A stretch of 64,000 bases of DNA from Zoroaster sp. YZ-2022 (GCA_029582265.1 CM055816.1:25357733-25421732); one strand, 5' to 3'; shown: positions 11,886-24,060, numbered from the stretch's first letter. Numbers and translations are program-made. Notes: generated by a model from the letters alone, not told the origin.

Positions 11886-12380
11886 CCGGAGCTTCTGCCT
11901 GTCATTTATCTTTATTAGATAGAGTGCAGAAGCGTATTGTTAATCTTGTTGGTGAAGAGTTGGGATCATTGTTACAACCTCTTTCTCACCGTAGGTTTGT
12001 AGCCAGCCTCTGTCTTTTCTACAGATATTTTCATGGCAAATGTGCCACCAGTGTGTCCGATCTGGTTCCTCCTATCAGGGTGTTTAAGCGTGAGACCAGG
12101 CTTTCTGCTTGTTCTCACCCGGTACACTCTAGCTTTGCCGAGATGTAGAACAATGAGCTATGCCAGCAGCTTTTTTCCACGTACTGCATCTCTTTGGAAC
12201 TCCTTGCCTGGTGCATGTTTCCCTACATCCTATAATCTAGACAGTTTTAAGAGGAATATCAATTCCTACCTTCAGTCCTCCTGAGTTATTTTCATCTTCT
12301 ATGATTTCTTCTTGTAGCCCCTTACCTAGAGTGGCTTTTAGCCTTGTTTGGGGCGAACTTGCATAAAAAAAAATAAAGTC
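9500..12380 (+). mobile_element. 5'-truncated CR1/Jockey-like LINE
   Basis: A non-LTR retrotransposon copy. Coding homology begins near 9640 inside the endonuclease domain, so the 5' UTR, any ORF1 and the endonuclease N-terminus are missing. The element ends with a short 3' region, gcgaacttgcataaaa, followed by an A-rich tail to about 12378. Just upstream (9515-9560) is a B-box-bearing SINE-like scrap. It is flanked on the right by sequence related to the minisatellite at 8.0-8.5 kb, suggesting insertion near that repeat. Confidence 0.85.
11884..12284 (+). pseudogene. LINE ORF2 C-terminus, two frames
   Basis: The C-terminal domain after the palm continues in a second frame from about 11884 to 12120 (LSLLDRVQKRIVNLVG, HRRFVASLCLFYRYFHGKC). 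It then changes frame near 12120 into SYASSFFPRTASLWNSLP and ends LQSS at 12281, with the stop at 12282-12284. These motifs are typical of the extreme C-terminus of CR1/Jockey LINEs. With the break at 11883 there are two frame changes, so this copy cannot make full-length protein. Confidence 0.8.
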
Positions 12381-13595
12381 GTTAAATTACATAAAATGCC
12401 CCCTTGACTTCACCCCCTCTCGATCCGCCAATGGTTTGAGACGTAATTGCAATCGCATGTTGAATTTGAATTTTAATAACATTCAATTACTGAATTAAAA
12501 GTCAAAGTCCTGAACTTGAAAAGGCTCATTAAGGTCTTTGGACTTGAAATGGCCCATGAAGTGTTTCCACCCACAGTCGGCTTGTAAAATAATATATGAG
12601 AAGTTTGAGCTCTTACTGAGAACAGACTATTGAATTTTAAGCGGTTTTTGTTACGTATTGTTGTGCTTGTAACGGTTATTATATCAAATAATATATGATA
12701 ATAAAACTACCGAATGTTATATAAATCATTTGTCAACGAGAGATATGAAATCAATAAATTTGAGGCCTTTTTGACAAGCCAATTTAGTGTTTCAATAAGT
12801 GTCTCCATTATATTTTCTTAAAACTTAAACTGTTGCAATAATTAATTTTATCGAAAAAGAATGCCGAATATGACGAAATTTATTTCTACTTATATGCGTA
12901 GGAATAGAAATGTGGATGGTCTAATCCCGGCCTCCACACTGCAGCACACACTCTTGTTATTTACCCTGTAGCAGACTATAACCCAAAACTGCATTGGATA
13001 CGAGCATTCAATACGAGTTAAATATCCAAGATGTGTGGATATTAGTCCATTAGCCAGGTAATGCTTCGGTACCATCTGGAGGGACTAATTCATTTATATG
13101 TTTCCTTTTTTACGGAAAAATATGAAAATTTCAAACAAAATGTGATAGACTTGCTGAATCGGTAGCTTAGTACTCGTTTTTAGGCGATTCTTGAAACGCT
13201 AAGCCTCGTCCAATAAAATACTGTTATGACTGTTTGACGATTGCTACCAGACGTAGCCTGATAAGTTCTCATGTTATTACACGCAGTACAATAATTAAAG
13301 ATGAACAGCAACATAAAACAACCGTTACAATGCACCAACGAAATAAGAATAAATACATTCACCTAGACTTCCATTTTCCCCGAGAAAAATACGTCTTTGG
13401 GAAGCAACTTCCAAAGTTTTACAAATTTCACCTCTCTTGGAAAACATTTATTTTGGGTTTGTGTTTTTTAACTTAAAGCTAAGATTTAGGGCCAATTTTC
13501 TTTATCGCATTACATTGACATCGAAACCATGTGTATTACTGCTTTAGTCCACATCATCAACAATTAAAGGGTCAACATTGATCAACAGGGCAGTT
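12381..13595. other. Intergenic, no gene seen
   Basis: AT-rich sequence. Short open frames near 13.2-13.5 kb have no recognisable domain and overlap on both strands. Confidence 0.3.
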
Positions 13596-13599
13596 TTAG

Positions 13600-15790
13600 A
13601 TTAACTATTATGTATGCTAACTATCAGCACCAGATCAAGAAATACATTTTCAGAAAAACGTATTTCCAATTATATAATGAAATCAACTTTTATTTCAACA
13701 AGAAATTAATTAACATTTAATTTATTAATGGAAAAACAAAATTATAGAGAAGGATAACAAATTCAACAAAGTTAATACATTTTCCACAGGGGGAAGTTTG
13801 GGTAGTCCAATAATTAAAAGGAGGCTTCCCAAACCATTCATCACACCTGCATCCATACACAGTGTGGTAGTTTCACACACTGTAGCTAGTGTACGTAAAC
13901 GGCTTCGGCGAAGCCGAGCGAGGTCTCCAGGGTTCCCTGGTGACCGAACTGACGCTTGCCGCGCTGGTAGGCTGAGAAAACGCCGGTGTTCAATTTGAAA
14001 CGATATGTAACAATAGATTTGCCTGATTTTTGAGGCCTCTCTTAGCCACGATATTTTGTGTATGGGAAATTTGATCTGGTTCCAATGATCGTGTATACAT
14101 GCATTACGTATTTTACTGGTTATCAAACCAAAACAAAACAACAACATCAACAAAGATTTTTAAAAATAATAATACATTTTAAAAAAGTAATAATAATAGC
14201 ATGTCACCGCACCGATTTTGAAGCCGACCTCTGACCAGAAACCGGAGACCTTTTTTTTAAATAAACATTTAATTTATTAATGGAAGAACAACTTCATTGC
14301 CCTTCTTCATTTGTAAGCACACTAATTAATTTTACTAAATGCAAATTCTTTGTAAGTAAATGCACATTGTGAAGTAAATGAATTAAATTAAATATTTGAA
14401 AATCTTAATTGAATTGAATGTTAATCATATAGATTGCAATATAAAAGACTCAGCGAGAGGATGGATCATGATATTAGAATAAATGTTTACCCTACATGAA
14501 GATCCATGAGCATCACAGTTATTTGTTTAGAGGGTTCACTTTATCCATTTTATTATAGGTTTTCCCTGATGAATTTCAAAATATTGCATTCAGTTTAAAT
14601 ACGTGACTCATTAATTTGATTTGAAAATGAATACTCCTTTACATCATCATTCAATCAGCAAAAGATACATTCAAATTCATAAGTTGAGCATTCTATCGTC
14701 ATTTTACCCAACTCATTGATAAAATAAGTACGTTCCAATTGAAAACGTCGTCAGGTACATTCAATTTCAAAAGAACCAGTCGCAAGAATGGAAAATTATA
14801 ATGAAACACACAACACAGAGTAGGCCTAATGTAAATGTTATTGAATTTAATATTTTTGTCTTAAAGGTAGGTTATAGAACTGATATTTCAAAACATAATT
14901 CAAAAATACCCAGATAGTTGAATGTTAATATACAACTGATGATGGAATCAATCTTCACAATAAACTATTTAGTCTGAATAATGTATTAAACAAAATTAAA
15001 ATTGAAATGATTCAAAGAGAAGCAGTTATTTTATAAATATTATTGTTCCATCCCTTCAACATTTGATATAATGAATCTCTCCTAAACTTTCATACCCGGC
15101 CTGAGAATTGAATATATTTGACAAAGGAATGCCAACTGATGAAATTGAATTTTTGATCAATCGCTTAAAGACTGGTTCTTTTGAAATTGAATTAACTTAA
15201 CGATACTTTCAATTAGAACGTCCCCCATAAAGTTGATGATAACTATGAATGTATTAAACAAAATTAAAATAAAAATAATTCAAAGAGAAGCAGTTTTGCC
15301 AACATTTTACAAATATTGTTGATCCATCCCTTCAACATTGTCTGAGAATTGAAAATAACAATGTGACAAATGAATGCCAATTGATAAAACTGAATTATAT
15401 TTTCTTGTATATTAAATAACATATATCTTCTTCAGTTAGGGTCCTTCATGTTTCAACGTTACACAAATAAATTGCCCCACTCTATTTGCTCTATGTTCGT
15501 TCGTTCGTTCGTTCGTGTGGACGGTGTCCGGGTTAACAGTTTCAGTTCAAGAAAACTTCTCTTAACAGGATCACCGCGGGAAGGTAGCTGCCTTGATCCC
15601 TGCTCTATGTTCAATAGTGTTGTTAAGGGTACATGACTATATACCGACAATTTATCAGGCAATTTGACGACTAAGGCAATTTCCTCAAACCACTCTTACT
15701 CAAAGAAATTGAACATGAAGGTCCCCAAGTTGTGGAATTCTGTGAAATTATCCTTTAAAAATATTCGGTATTTTAATTGAAACATAAACT
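13600..15790. repeat. Old, rearranged copy of the satellite family
   Basis: Blocks match the 2.9-kb monomer in part of its order: aatttattaatggaa, the GC-rich hairpin block around ggcttcggcgaagccg (13903), cttcttcatttgtaagcac, gactcagcgagaggatgg, ttcagttagggtccttc and gaaggtccccaagttgtgg (15718). Other parts are inverted (about 15090-15240 and 15340-15390). It diverges far more from array monomers than they do from one another. A (gttc)n run sits at 15494-15517. No coding capacity is supported. Confidence 0.7.
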
Positions 15791-16670
15791 AAAGACTTAA
15801 TTACTAAGGAAGTATTTGTAATATAAATAAGATTCTTGTGTACATGTCCTTGTGGGAGTTTAACGTTTACTGTGCCCATAACATTATGAATATGTGAATC
15901 AAAATGAGACTCTTGCCTTAAATAGTGTGGTGCCTTGCAAACTCATTTATGATTAGCTGTCAGGTTACCAGACAAATATGGCCTCAATGTGACGAGGATC
16001 TGTTAAAGCATGGACAAGACGACTTCCTGGCAAGCAATGATTGTACACAAGGACATGTACACAAGAATCTTATTTATATTACAAATACTTTCTTAGTAAT
16101 TAAGTCTTTAGTTTATGTTTCAATTAAAAACAATAAAGTCATGGGAAATTTATCATACATCTAGTTTACTTGCACGAGATTAATGTCAACTAAATTATCC
16201 TCATACTATCCATTTTCATGTAATGGAAAAGTTCTTTGGGGGAAAGTTGCCTTGCTCCTACCTATGCTCCTAGGAGGACGAAATTCAAGGCCTGTGAGGT
16301 GATCAGACATTGTTAAATTACATCGGTAAAACACCACAAAATTTACATATGTGTGTGTCAGGCCTCTATTCCTAAAACTAAGGTTATTGACATTGAGGTT
16401 AAGTATGGTCGCCAGCTTGATTATTTTAAGGACTATGTCAGAATAACTGATATGATGGGTCTTATCACCATTCTCAAATTCAAGAAAATCTCTTGTCAAC
16501 CAAATCCTTCCATCCTATAGGTGTAACAGACCTTTAATTTAATAAACCGCAGCCATCTTTGCTTTCATGTACATAAGTCTATGACAATCAGAATGAGGCA
16601 CATGTACAACTGAACAAGTAGACATGTTTCTTGCAATGTGATGAATCCAATCATAACGATATCTCTACTG
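15791..16670. other. Intergenic, no supported gene
   Basis: A 97-codon minus-strand frame (16499-16206) exists but has no recognised domain, signal or neighbour. Around 15840-16090 there is an imperfect inverted repeat (attcttgtgtacatgtcc on the plus strand, ggacatgtacacaagaat near 16050), with nearby taagtctttagtttatgttt also inverted, spanning roughly 15775-16125. This suggests a foldback element. Confidence 0.4.
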
Positions 16671-16675
16671 CCCGT

Positions 16676-17047
16676 ACACTGTAAAACCAGGTGTTTAAGT
16701 TATAAACGCTTTTTTTGCAACAGTTTATAAACACTCTAACACGTTTAACTGAATAATGGCTTATCAGAATGAGTGTGTAGGCCTATTATTACCGTTCGAT
16801 TGCAACGACAACCACCCCTCGATTGCCGTAACACAACTAATTTACTTGCAGTTGAAATATTCACTTTGTCTTTTTGTAATTGAATGAATCTTATTTAAAT
16901 TATAAACACATTTAAATTATTTTATATAAACACATTATAAACATTACCGTTTAGATTTTAAACACCTTATAATCACCACTGTTTAATAAATAAACACATG
17001 TGTTTAAGTTATAAACGCGTCAAGTGTTCCCCGGTTTTACACACTGT
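16676..17047. repeat. MITE-like element with ~40-bp terminal inverted repeats
   Basis: The left end cactgtaaaaccaggtgttt plus aagttataaacgc is mirrored at the right end by gtttaagttataaacgcg and gttccccggttttacacactg. The interior is AT-rich with repeated tataaacac words. No transposase is present. Confidence 0.5.
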
Positions 17048-17064
17048 AAAACCGGGGAACACTT
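17022..17064. repeat. Perfect 19-bp-arm palindrome at MITE edge
   Basis: aagtgttccccggttttac (17022-17040) and its exact reverse complement (17046-17064) are separated by five bases. This could be two abutting element ends in opposite orientation. Confidence 0.85.
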
Positions 17065-17489
17065 CGCTTGTTTTCGTGAGTGTTTCAATCAAATTAAGAA
17101 TTATCGCGCAGGATTTTGTGCAAGTTTATTTTCGCTTTCGTTTATGGACAATCAACATCATCTTAAGATTATTTCTTCAGATGTGAGTTATGAAAGTAAC
17201 TAAGGCCTATCTTATTTGAAACTTTTTCTTTTGTGTCGCTATACAATTTCTCAATTTTTATTCCAATCTCCAAAACATTTAAAAGTACGAAACAAGAATC
17301 AGAGTATCCTCACGGGGTTAATTAATTGCATCACGGATTTGTTTCACTTTGTAATATATTTCCTCCTCAATCTTCCTTTTCCCGAAAGTTTAACTGTCTT
17401 TCCTCCCCCCCCCCCTTTTTTTCTTTTGCTTTCTTTTGCCTGTAATCTCCTGACGAGCTAGGCAAATGAGACAGATAGGAATCTAAAAT
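17065..17489. other. Intergenic, no gene seen
   Basis: Contains a pyrimidine-rich tract with an eleven-base C-run near 17405-17417; nothing coding. Confidence 0.3.
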
Positions 17490-17685
17490 ATCATACTCAG
17501 GCCTGAGAATTGAAAGTAAAAATGTGACAAATGATTGCCAATTGATGACATTTTGATCAACCGCTTGCGACTGGTTTTGACGGAATTTAATGAACTTAGT
17601 GACACTTTCAATTAGAATGTACTTATTTTGGCGATTAGTTGGGTTAAATGACGATAGAATGCTCAACTTATTTAAATGTATATTT
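17490..17685 (-). repeat. Inverted fragment of the satellite monomer
   Basis: In reverse complement this matches the monomer stretch from the 'gttgagcattctatcgtc' block through 'ggcattcatttgtcac' to 'ctcaggcc', that is, the sequence spanning the monomer junction used here as unit start. Divergence is clear but the order is kept. Confidence 0.7.
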
Positions 17686-18287
17686 TTGCCGATTGAAATT
17701 GAAATTTTGTATTTAAATTGAATGAAAACGGGATGAAATTAGCGGGAAAACCAATATTATATTCTGGTGGTCAGCTTTATCTTGCTAATCAAATGCTTAA
17801 TCTTCTGCTTAATCTTCTCTGTAAAACAAAGCAGTGATTGTCGACACTTCCCATGTCAGTATTATTGTTTTAAATAAATAAACATAAAAATAAAATAAAT
17901 AAATAAACAGTCAATGGTTCGCCCCAGGATAAATGAACTCCTAAATACAAATTTAACTGCAAATTACACTTTGACTTGATTGAGAATTCAGATGTTTATT
18001 GTGTAAAAAGCACAAAGAAACGCTGTGATTGTATTGAATTCAGGGATGAAAATAAAGTTATTCTGATGAGGCCCTGTGGATTTATTATAATGGATACGAA
18101 ATCATGAAAAGATACTTGCAAATTCAACTGTTATTTCATAATCCATAAAAATCATTGAGTGCGTATTTTAATAATCAGTATGCAGCTAATTACAGAGATG
18201 ATAATCACACAAACATTAATAGTTCAACTGATTCATTGAGTCAGGATTTGCCATATCAATTATTTTAAACACACCAAATATCTGATA
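17686..18287. other. Intergenic, no gene seen
   Basis: AT-rich, with a short (aaat)n tract near 17872-17910. No gene or named element recognised. Confidence 0.3.
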
Positions 18288-18508
18288 CACTCACTGGCCA
18301 TAAGTATTGAAACAGTTTGAAGAAATGTGTTACAATAATTTATTTTATTCTTAAGACTTCTTGAAAGTGCCTGTGTTTTGAAGTCAATGTTCTTTTTTTA
18401 CTGTTCTTGCTCGGAAATTATGTAATATACGATCGATGAAATCGGATTAAATGATCATCTAACCTGTTACTTGTAAAGTGCTATTTTGAGCATGTTGGCC
18501 AGTGAGTG
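18288..18508. repeat. Tc1/mariner-type MITE
   Basis: A 13-bp perfect terminal inverted repeat, cactcactggcca at the left and tggccagtgagtg at the right, bounds a 221-bp element. It is preceded directly by TA and followed two bases later by TA, as expected for TA-targeting elements. The left end continues taagtattgaaaca, similar in style to Tc1-like ends. There is no transposase. Confidence 0.7.
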
Positions 18509-20119
18509 GATAGTTAATGCTATTTAAGATAATGTAAATATTGAATATTAAATATTGAATATACGCTTCTTTTTGTATTTATTTATTATTATTTTTTTTT
18601 TACAATAATCTAAGGTTTGACTTGCTGTACAATTTAACGAAGTACAATGAGGTACATTCAAAATGAAATAAAAATATTGAACAATTTTTAATTCAGTTTA
18701 CTGCTTGCGTAAAACTCTTTCTACCCACGACATTATTTTCACAACATCAATCCGAATTCCTAATTCACAAAAACAGCAGTTTAAATTCAAAGAAAAAACA
18801 CTACATATTGCTTGTAAAATGTAAACATTTAATTCCCCCTCAATTGACATGATAAGGCCATATATTTTGTACTAACCAATCAGCGTTGTGGAAATCATTT
18901 TTCCCATCAGGGTCTAGTAGTGCGAACGAGGTAGACCCTGTGAACGAGGTTATCACGGGACGCTTATGTTCAACATTACAGGACAACGACGAATTATTCA
19001 GGATATTTGTGTAATACTTGGGTTGATGTTCATCAGGGACGGATAATTATTGGAATTCAAAATTTGGAACCGAACCATGTCATGTCAACAAATTTACGCC
19101 ATTACTATATTCAAGTTCCCATGACAGGAAATCAATTTATCGATCAGTAAATTGATCACTGCAAACCAAACTAATAATCTAAATTTAAATTCCATATCTT
19201 GTCAAAACGCTGTCTTTATGAAAACCATTAAATCTTCAGTTTTAATGAGATGTCAGCAGGAAATAATTTATATCTTAATTCATAAAATTGTGCTTCCCCA
19301 CACCCCCAGGCAGGGGTGGAATATTTACTTCAGTCAGGGGTGGATCGGGGGGGGGGGGTGACAGCACATTACAATACAATTACAATTAAATACCGGTATG
19401 ATTTTCCCTGATGGCAATGATTAAATACTTTGTAAATCTCAGATGTGTTTCAATTTGATGTAAAATAAAGTTGTATAATGGTAGAAAAGAGGTTTCAGTT
19501 TTGTTGTTGTAGCTAAACTTTTTTGAGGTTAACACATGCAAGTGTTTTGGTCTCTGAAAATATAACTTATTTCTGTTTGGCCTAATTGAGGAAAGAAGAG
19601 GCAAGCAAGACGTGGTTTGTAAATCAATATTTTTCTCCGTCTCACTTGTTGAATTGTAATACTAATCAACCTTGATATTTTACAGCAGCTACGACAGTCT
19701 TTTGTCACGTAGAGTTACTGACAGCAAAGTCAATATTTTAGCCAAGCATAACTAACACACTGCACTGTAGTTCCGTTTCCAGCTTTCCGCATAATTTATT
19801 TGTCATTGTAGCCAGTTGAGGTATGAACTGATCAGCACGAGACTATATTCTTGATACAATGTAGAATATTCAACTGTAGCCTGTAAATGATACACTGTAT
19901 ACTTACTTATATTTCAAGATTTTTTAATTCAAGACATTTTCACATAAAAATACTTGATAATTTGATAAACCTCGCTGTGGTATGAACGTGGAAATCTGTC
20001 TTGTTTAATTTTCTTGCTTGTTACAACTGTTCCAATGAGTCAACATTTAGCAGCCATCAAAAACCTATGAGACATTTGTAATTGTGTTAATCAGACTAAA
20101 AATGTACGTAACAGTGAAA
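18509..20119. other. Intergenic, no gene seen
   Basis: AT-rich, with a TTTA-rich tract near 18570-18600 and a G-run at 19348-19357. A small hairpin, agggtct/agaccct, lies at 18911-18941. No coding frame supported. Confidence 0.3.
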
Positions 20120-20390
20120 GTAATCATTTGAATTACATATAATGTTACTAATAATAATGTTTGGAATTAACGACCTCTGGGTTAATGTGCTGGTGCTTTA
20201 CCAACTAAGCTATCTAGCCCTATGTTGGCGGTCTCTCTATTTTGAATTACATATAATGTTACTCATAATGTTTGGAATAAACAAAGAACAACTTAATAGA
20301 AGTGAATTTGAACCTGTGACCTCAGGGTTAATGTGCTGATGCTCTACCAAGTGAGCTATCTAGTCCTACATTGGCGGTCTACATAATTGA
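20120..20390 (-). repeat. Duplicated tRNA-like SINE heads
   Basis: Two tandem copies (about 20130-20235 and 20236-20385) share gaattacatataatgttact, gggttaatgtgctg and ttggcggtct. Read on the minus strand, the second has an A-box-like tagctcacttggtagagc and a B-box ggttcaaattc, so it derives from a tRNA. The first lacks a proper B-box. Neither folds as a clean tRNA. Confidence 0.55.
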
Positions 20391-21320
20391 TCAATATCTT
20401 TGTTCAGGGGGCGGTAGTCAGAAGTCACAGAATGCCGTATAGCCACGGATCACGCCCCATGTTACCATACAAAATAATATAAATTTTATTTAGTGTATTC
20501 TGTATTCTAATTGTTAATCAGGTACTAACCACATTGTTATGTTTACCTCTTTGATATACACTGTAAAAATTATTTGCACTTCTTCTACAATCCATCACTA
20601 TTTTGTCGCCCTAAAACCTGGCTCATGAGGTGCAATTTTTTTTTAAACATAAAAAATGAAGTGCATAATAAGAGCATTTGAGGCACTTGAGGTGCTTAAT
20701 ATTTGGCACTTGACCGACACTTTATTTGTGATTTTAGACCAGTACTATCTTGTCCCAAAATAACTGGCATAGTATAGACACTTGAGGAACCTCAACCGAA
20801 CTATCCTTATTTTATTCTACACCTGAGCTACAAGAATGTAAATGGAAATGGAATGATTTTTATTTTAACAGGTGTAAACATCATAAAATCTGAATATGGA
20901 TTGATCTAAGAAATAAAAGGTAAGACAAATTTGCTTGTTAAAAGAATTGGAGAGTGGCTTGGTTGATGATGCTGGCGATAGGTTAATTGAGGTGGTACAA
21001 CTACATGCACCTCTGTGCTCTCGAATAGTCTTATTGAAAGCCAGCCCCGGTCCCTCACCGTCGATTCCCTATCCACTTGAGGGTCAAACAATCACACACA
21101 AACAACAAACCTCAATATCCCTCACCCGATGAGCAAAGTGAGTCGTTGAATAGGCCTATTTTCTCAATCGACGAATGAGGTGTGTTGGGTCGCTCGATTT
21201 GAACACAATGAATGATAAAGCGAGAGTTAGGGTAATACTTCTATACGGCTCAAGAATTTCATGCTACAAAACGTATACAACAAACACATCAGGCACTAAA
21301 TAAATAATACAACCAACATA
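20391..21320. other. Intergenic, no gene seen
   Basis: Short overlapping frames on both strands at 20.9-21.1 kb show no domain. A cactgtaaaa word at 20569 is the same as the MITE end at 16676 but its partner end is not clear. Confidence 0.3.
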
Positions 21321-21419
21321 CACTCTTAAAACCACATTGATCAATCTCTCGGTTAAAATAATAAAAATAGTGTTAATCATTTAAATTGGTAGTTTTTTAA
21401 CCAATCTGTTTTTAGAGTG
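21321..21419. repeat. Short MITE with CACTCTNAAAA ends
   Basis: cactcttaaaacc at the left and tttttagagtg at the right form an imperfect ~11-bp terminal inverted repeat around a 99-bp AT-rich body. Gene-free; transposase source unknown. Confidence 0.5.
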
Positions 21420-21639
21420 CATAGACTTTAAAATAATTAGGAACATTTGATTATCTCTATGAACTCAAGTACCTTTTTACAATGAACATAATGTTTTATT
21501 TCACTTATATATTTCTTACCACAGTGGGTTTTGTTTGTAACTGAATTAGTTATTAATTTTATCTTTTGTTTTAGTTTTATTTGTTTATATGTTTTATTAT
21601 GTTTATTGTTTATTGATCATTTTAATTTTATCTTTTGAA

Positions 21640-21727
21640 TTACATTTTAATTCCCAGGGCCACGAGGGAGACCACGTGTTATATGAACGCGATACCCTGA
21701 TAAAACATCAGAAATAAATAAATAAAA
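21640..21727 (+). repeat. Retrotransposon 3' tail
   Basis: A 'cccagggccacgagggagac' block, ataccctgataaaacatcag and then an (aaat)n tail have the look of a CR1/L2-type LINE 3' end. The upstream LINE body is not recognisable, so this is a short 5'-truncated copy. Confidence 0.5.
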
Positions 21728-22149
21728 TACAACCTGGGAAGCAGCAATCTGGGCATCACTAGAAGAGGATGCGATTTCTTGTTATTATAAAATTAGATCA
21801 AACCACATAATTATTAGTAAAAGCACTTACGGAATATAGGCAGCTCTGAGGTCTGCTCAAAAACAGAAACATCTCTAGTTTGATGTATTAGCTTGTTCAC
21901 AATAAAAGAAAAATAAACATCTTTATAACTTAACACACGACTCAGTTTTGCTGTCCCGATGTAATTGTACAACGTAATTATCTTTGGCGAGGACTGCAGT
22001 ATCTGCCCATATCAATTGATATATCAAAGAATGATATTTCTGAGCTATTCGTATCTGAAAGAGAAAATTCCGAGCCATGTGCGTGTTTCTTGGTGTGCAT
22101 GTATATGTATCTACACGTAGTACAAATACACGTGCATACACATGTGAGT

Positions 22150-22625
22150 ATATTCGAGCGAGGTCTTCAGGATTTCCGTCCCAGTGTCCGGACTGGTTCT
22201 TGCCGCGCTGGCAAGGTTAGAAAACGCTGGTGTTCAATTTGAAATAAAGAACAAGTTACTTGTTAACTATATGTATGCTAGCCATCAGCACCAGATCAAG
22301 AAATAAATTTGCAGAAAAAAAAAACGTCTTTCCAATTACATAATTACAGAATTAGTTACCATTTTAATTTATTAATGGAAAAACAAAATTATTAAGAGGG
22401 ATACCAAATCAACAAATTTAATACATTTTCCACAAGGGGAAGTTTGGGTAGTTCAATAATTAAAAGGGTAGTTTCACACACTGTAGCCAGTGTACGCAAA
22501 CGGCTTCAGCGAAGCCGAGCGAGGTCTCCGGGGTTCCTCGGTGCCCAGACTGACGCTTGTCGCGCTGGCAGGCTGAGGAAACGCCGGTGTTCAATTTGAA
22601 ACGACATGTAACCATCAGCAACCAT
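22150..22625 (+). repeat. Two partial copies of the satellite GC-rich block
   Basis: 22155-22245 and 22380-22610 both carry gagcgaggtct, a gtgcccagactg-like word, ttgccgcgctgg(c/t)a and aacgc(c/t)ggtgttcaattt. The second also has the preceding aatttattaatggaaaaac and ttccacaaggggaag. Both diverge from array monomers and lack the rest of the unit. Confidence 0.7.
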
Positions 22626-22984
22626 CAAAAAAATAAGTTTGCAGAAAAATTATTATTTAGAAACATTTCGAAACATTATGAAATAAATTAGATCATTTGT
22701 TCCAATTCTTTATTAAGATGCAACAAAATGCAACAAAAGTATAAGCTGTAAATTAATTAATGGGGAAGCAAAGCTTTTGTACCCTTCCCTATGGACAAAC
22801 AAAACACAATCATTATGACATAATACAAAATAAGCCAGGACAAAAAAAACATGAGTAAGACTGGATGTAGCTTCATTTGAGAGATTATGAAAGAAAAAAG
22901 ATTCTAAAAAAAATTGTAAAATGCTACTTTTAAGTTTTTTGTCAAAATATATCAGGGAAACAGTTTGTCTTAGTCAGTATGACT

Positions 22985-23045
22985 TAACACCATTCTGTGC
23001 AGGAGGTCGTGGGTTCGAATCTCGCCCCAGTTGCCTGTAAGACGC
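22985..23045 (+). repeat. SINE remnant with B-box
   Basis: tgcaggaggtcgtgggttcgaatctcgccccagttgcctg contains a B-box and resembles 9515-9560, so both belong to one tRNA-derived family. No A-box is seen upstream. Confidence 0.4.
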
Positions 23046-23199
23046 TATATTTGTGAGTGAGTTGTCCTACAAAAATTAACATAAATATTACCATTTGATA
23101 AACTACGAGTCTCATAGGAGTGAACAGAAGGAATTAATTGTAAACCAAGAATGAAAACTAGCAGGCCGTAAGTAATGAATATATTTAAACCTAAATGTC

Positions 23200-24060
23200 C
23201 CCCAAATTAAGATAAAAGGTTTTCAAAAAAGGGGTAGATCACAGAACCTTGTTTACAATGCGAACTGCACGTTTTTGTAGAATGAATCGCTTGTAATAAA
23301 GTGTAGTGGGTTTACCCCAAGTAAGAATTACATAATTCAAATCAGGTGTTAAAAGAACTGTTTTTGGTTTAAAAAAATGTTTCAATCGTCTCATAATACC
23401 AACATTTTTAGAAATCTTACTAGGCAAGATATTAACATGGTAGTTCCATGAGAGATTCTCTTCAATATAAATACCAAGGAATTTGGTGCTTACTTTAACT
23501 TGCTTGAGTTGATTACCATTTAAACTGAGAGGAACAGATCACGTATATTTGAGTTGTCTAGAAAAAAAGACTATAAAGTTGGATTTCAGTAAATTAATAG
23601 AAAGTCTATTAGATAAGAGCCAATTAATTATTTTAACTAGCTCAGTGTGTAAAATACGAGCTGCATTATTTACATTGTGATGGATATAAATTAAATTTGT
23701 ACCATCAGGAAATAAACAAAAGGATATAATTTTTGATGAATTACAAATATCATTAATATAAATAATAAACAATAAGGGACCTAATACACTGCCTTGGGGA
23801 ACTCTGCATGAAATGGATGGATCAAGAGAGAGTTAAAGGAAACAAACTGTTGTTCTATGTGATAAATAACTCCTAAGCAAATCCAAGGCTAAATCCACGC
23901 ACACCATAATGCTGTAATTTAGAAATAAGAATGTTTTGATTTACAGTGTCAAAAGCCTTGGAAAGGTTCCGGAAAATACCAACAGAAAACTGCTTATTTT
24001 CTATGGCTTCAGTAATGGTATTTAAAACATTAGAAATTGCAAGTTCAGGTGAACGTCAGG
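23200..24060 (-). pseudogene. Dead LINE reverse transcriptase fragment, longer version
   Basis: Minus-strand frames read, in order, a palm segment (SKAFDTVNQNILISKL, about 23960-23900), FIIYINDICNSSKIISF with the catalytic FADD box changed to FPDG (23772-23690), NWLLSNRLSINLLKS, and then KISKNVGIMRRLKHFF to FILQKRAVRIVNKVL (23427-23239). This is the RT C-terminal half of a Jockey/CR1-type LINE distinct from the one at 9.5 kb. Stops and frame changes separate the pieces. Unlike every array monomer, it continues past the 'GKPTT' codons into the expected YKRFILQKRAVR tail, so it keeps the older LINE arrangement. Confidence 0.75.

Noticed and set aside
16206..16499. 97-codon minus-strand open frame.
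   Set aside because: No recognisable domain, no start or splice context and no repeat family with this frame; likely chance.
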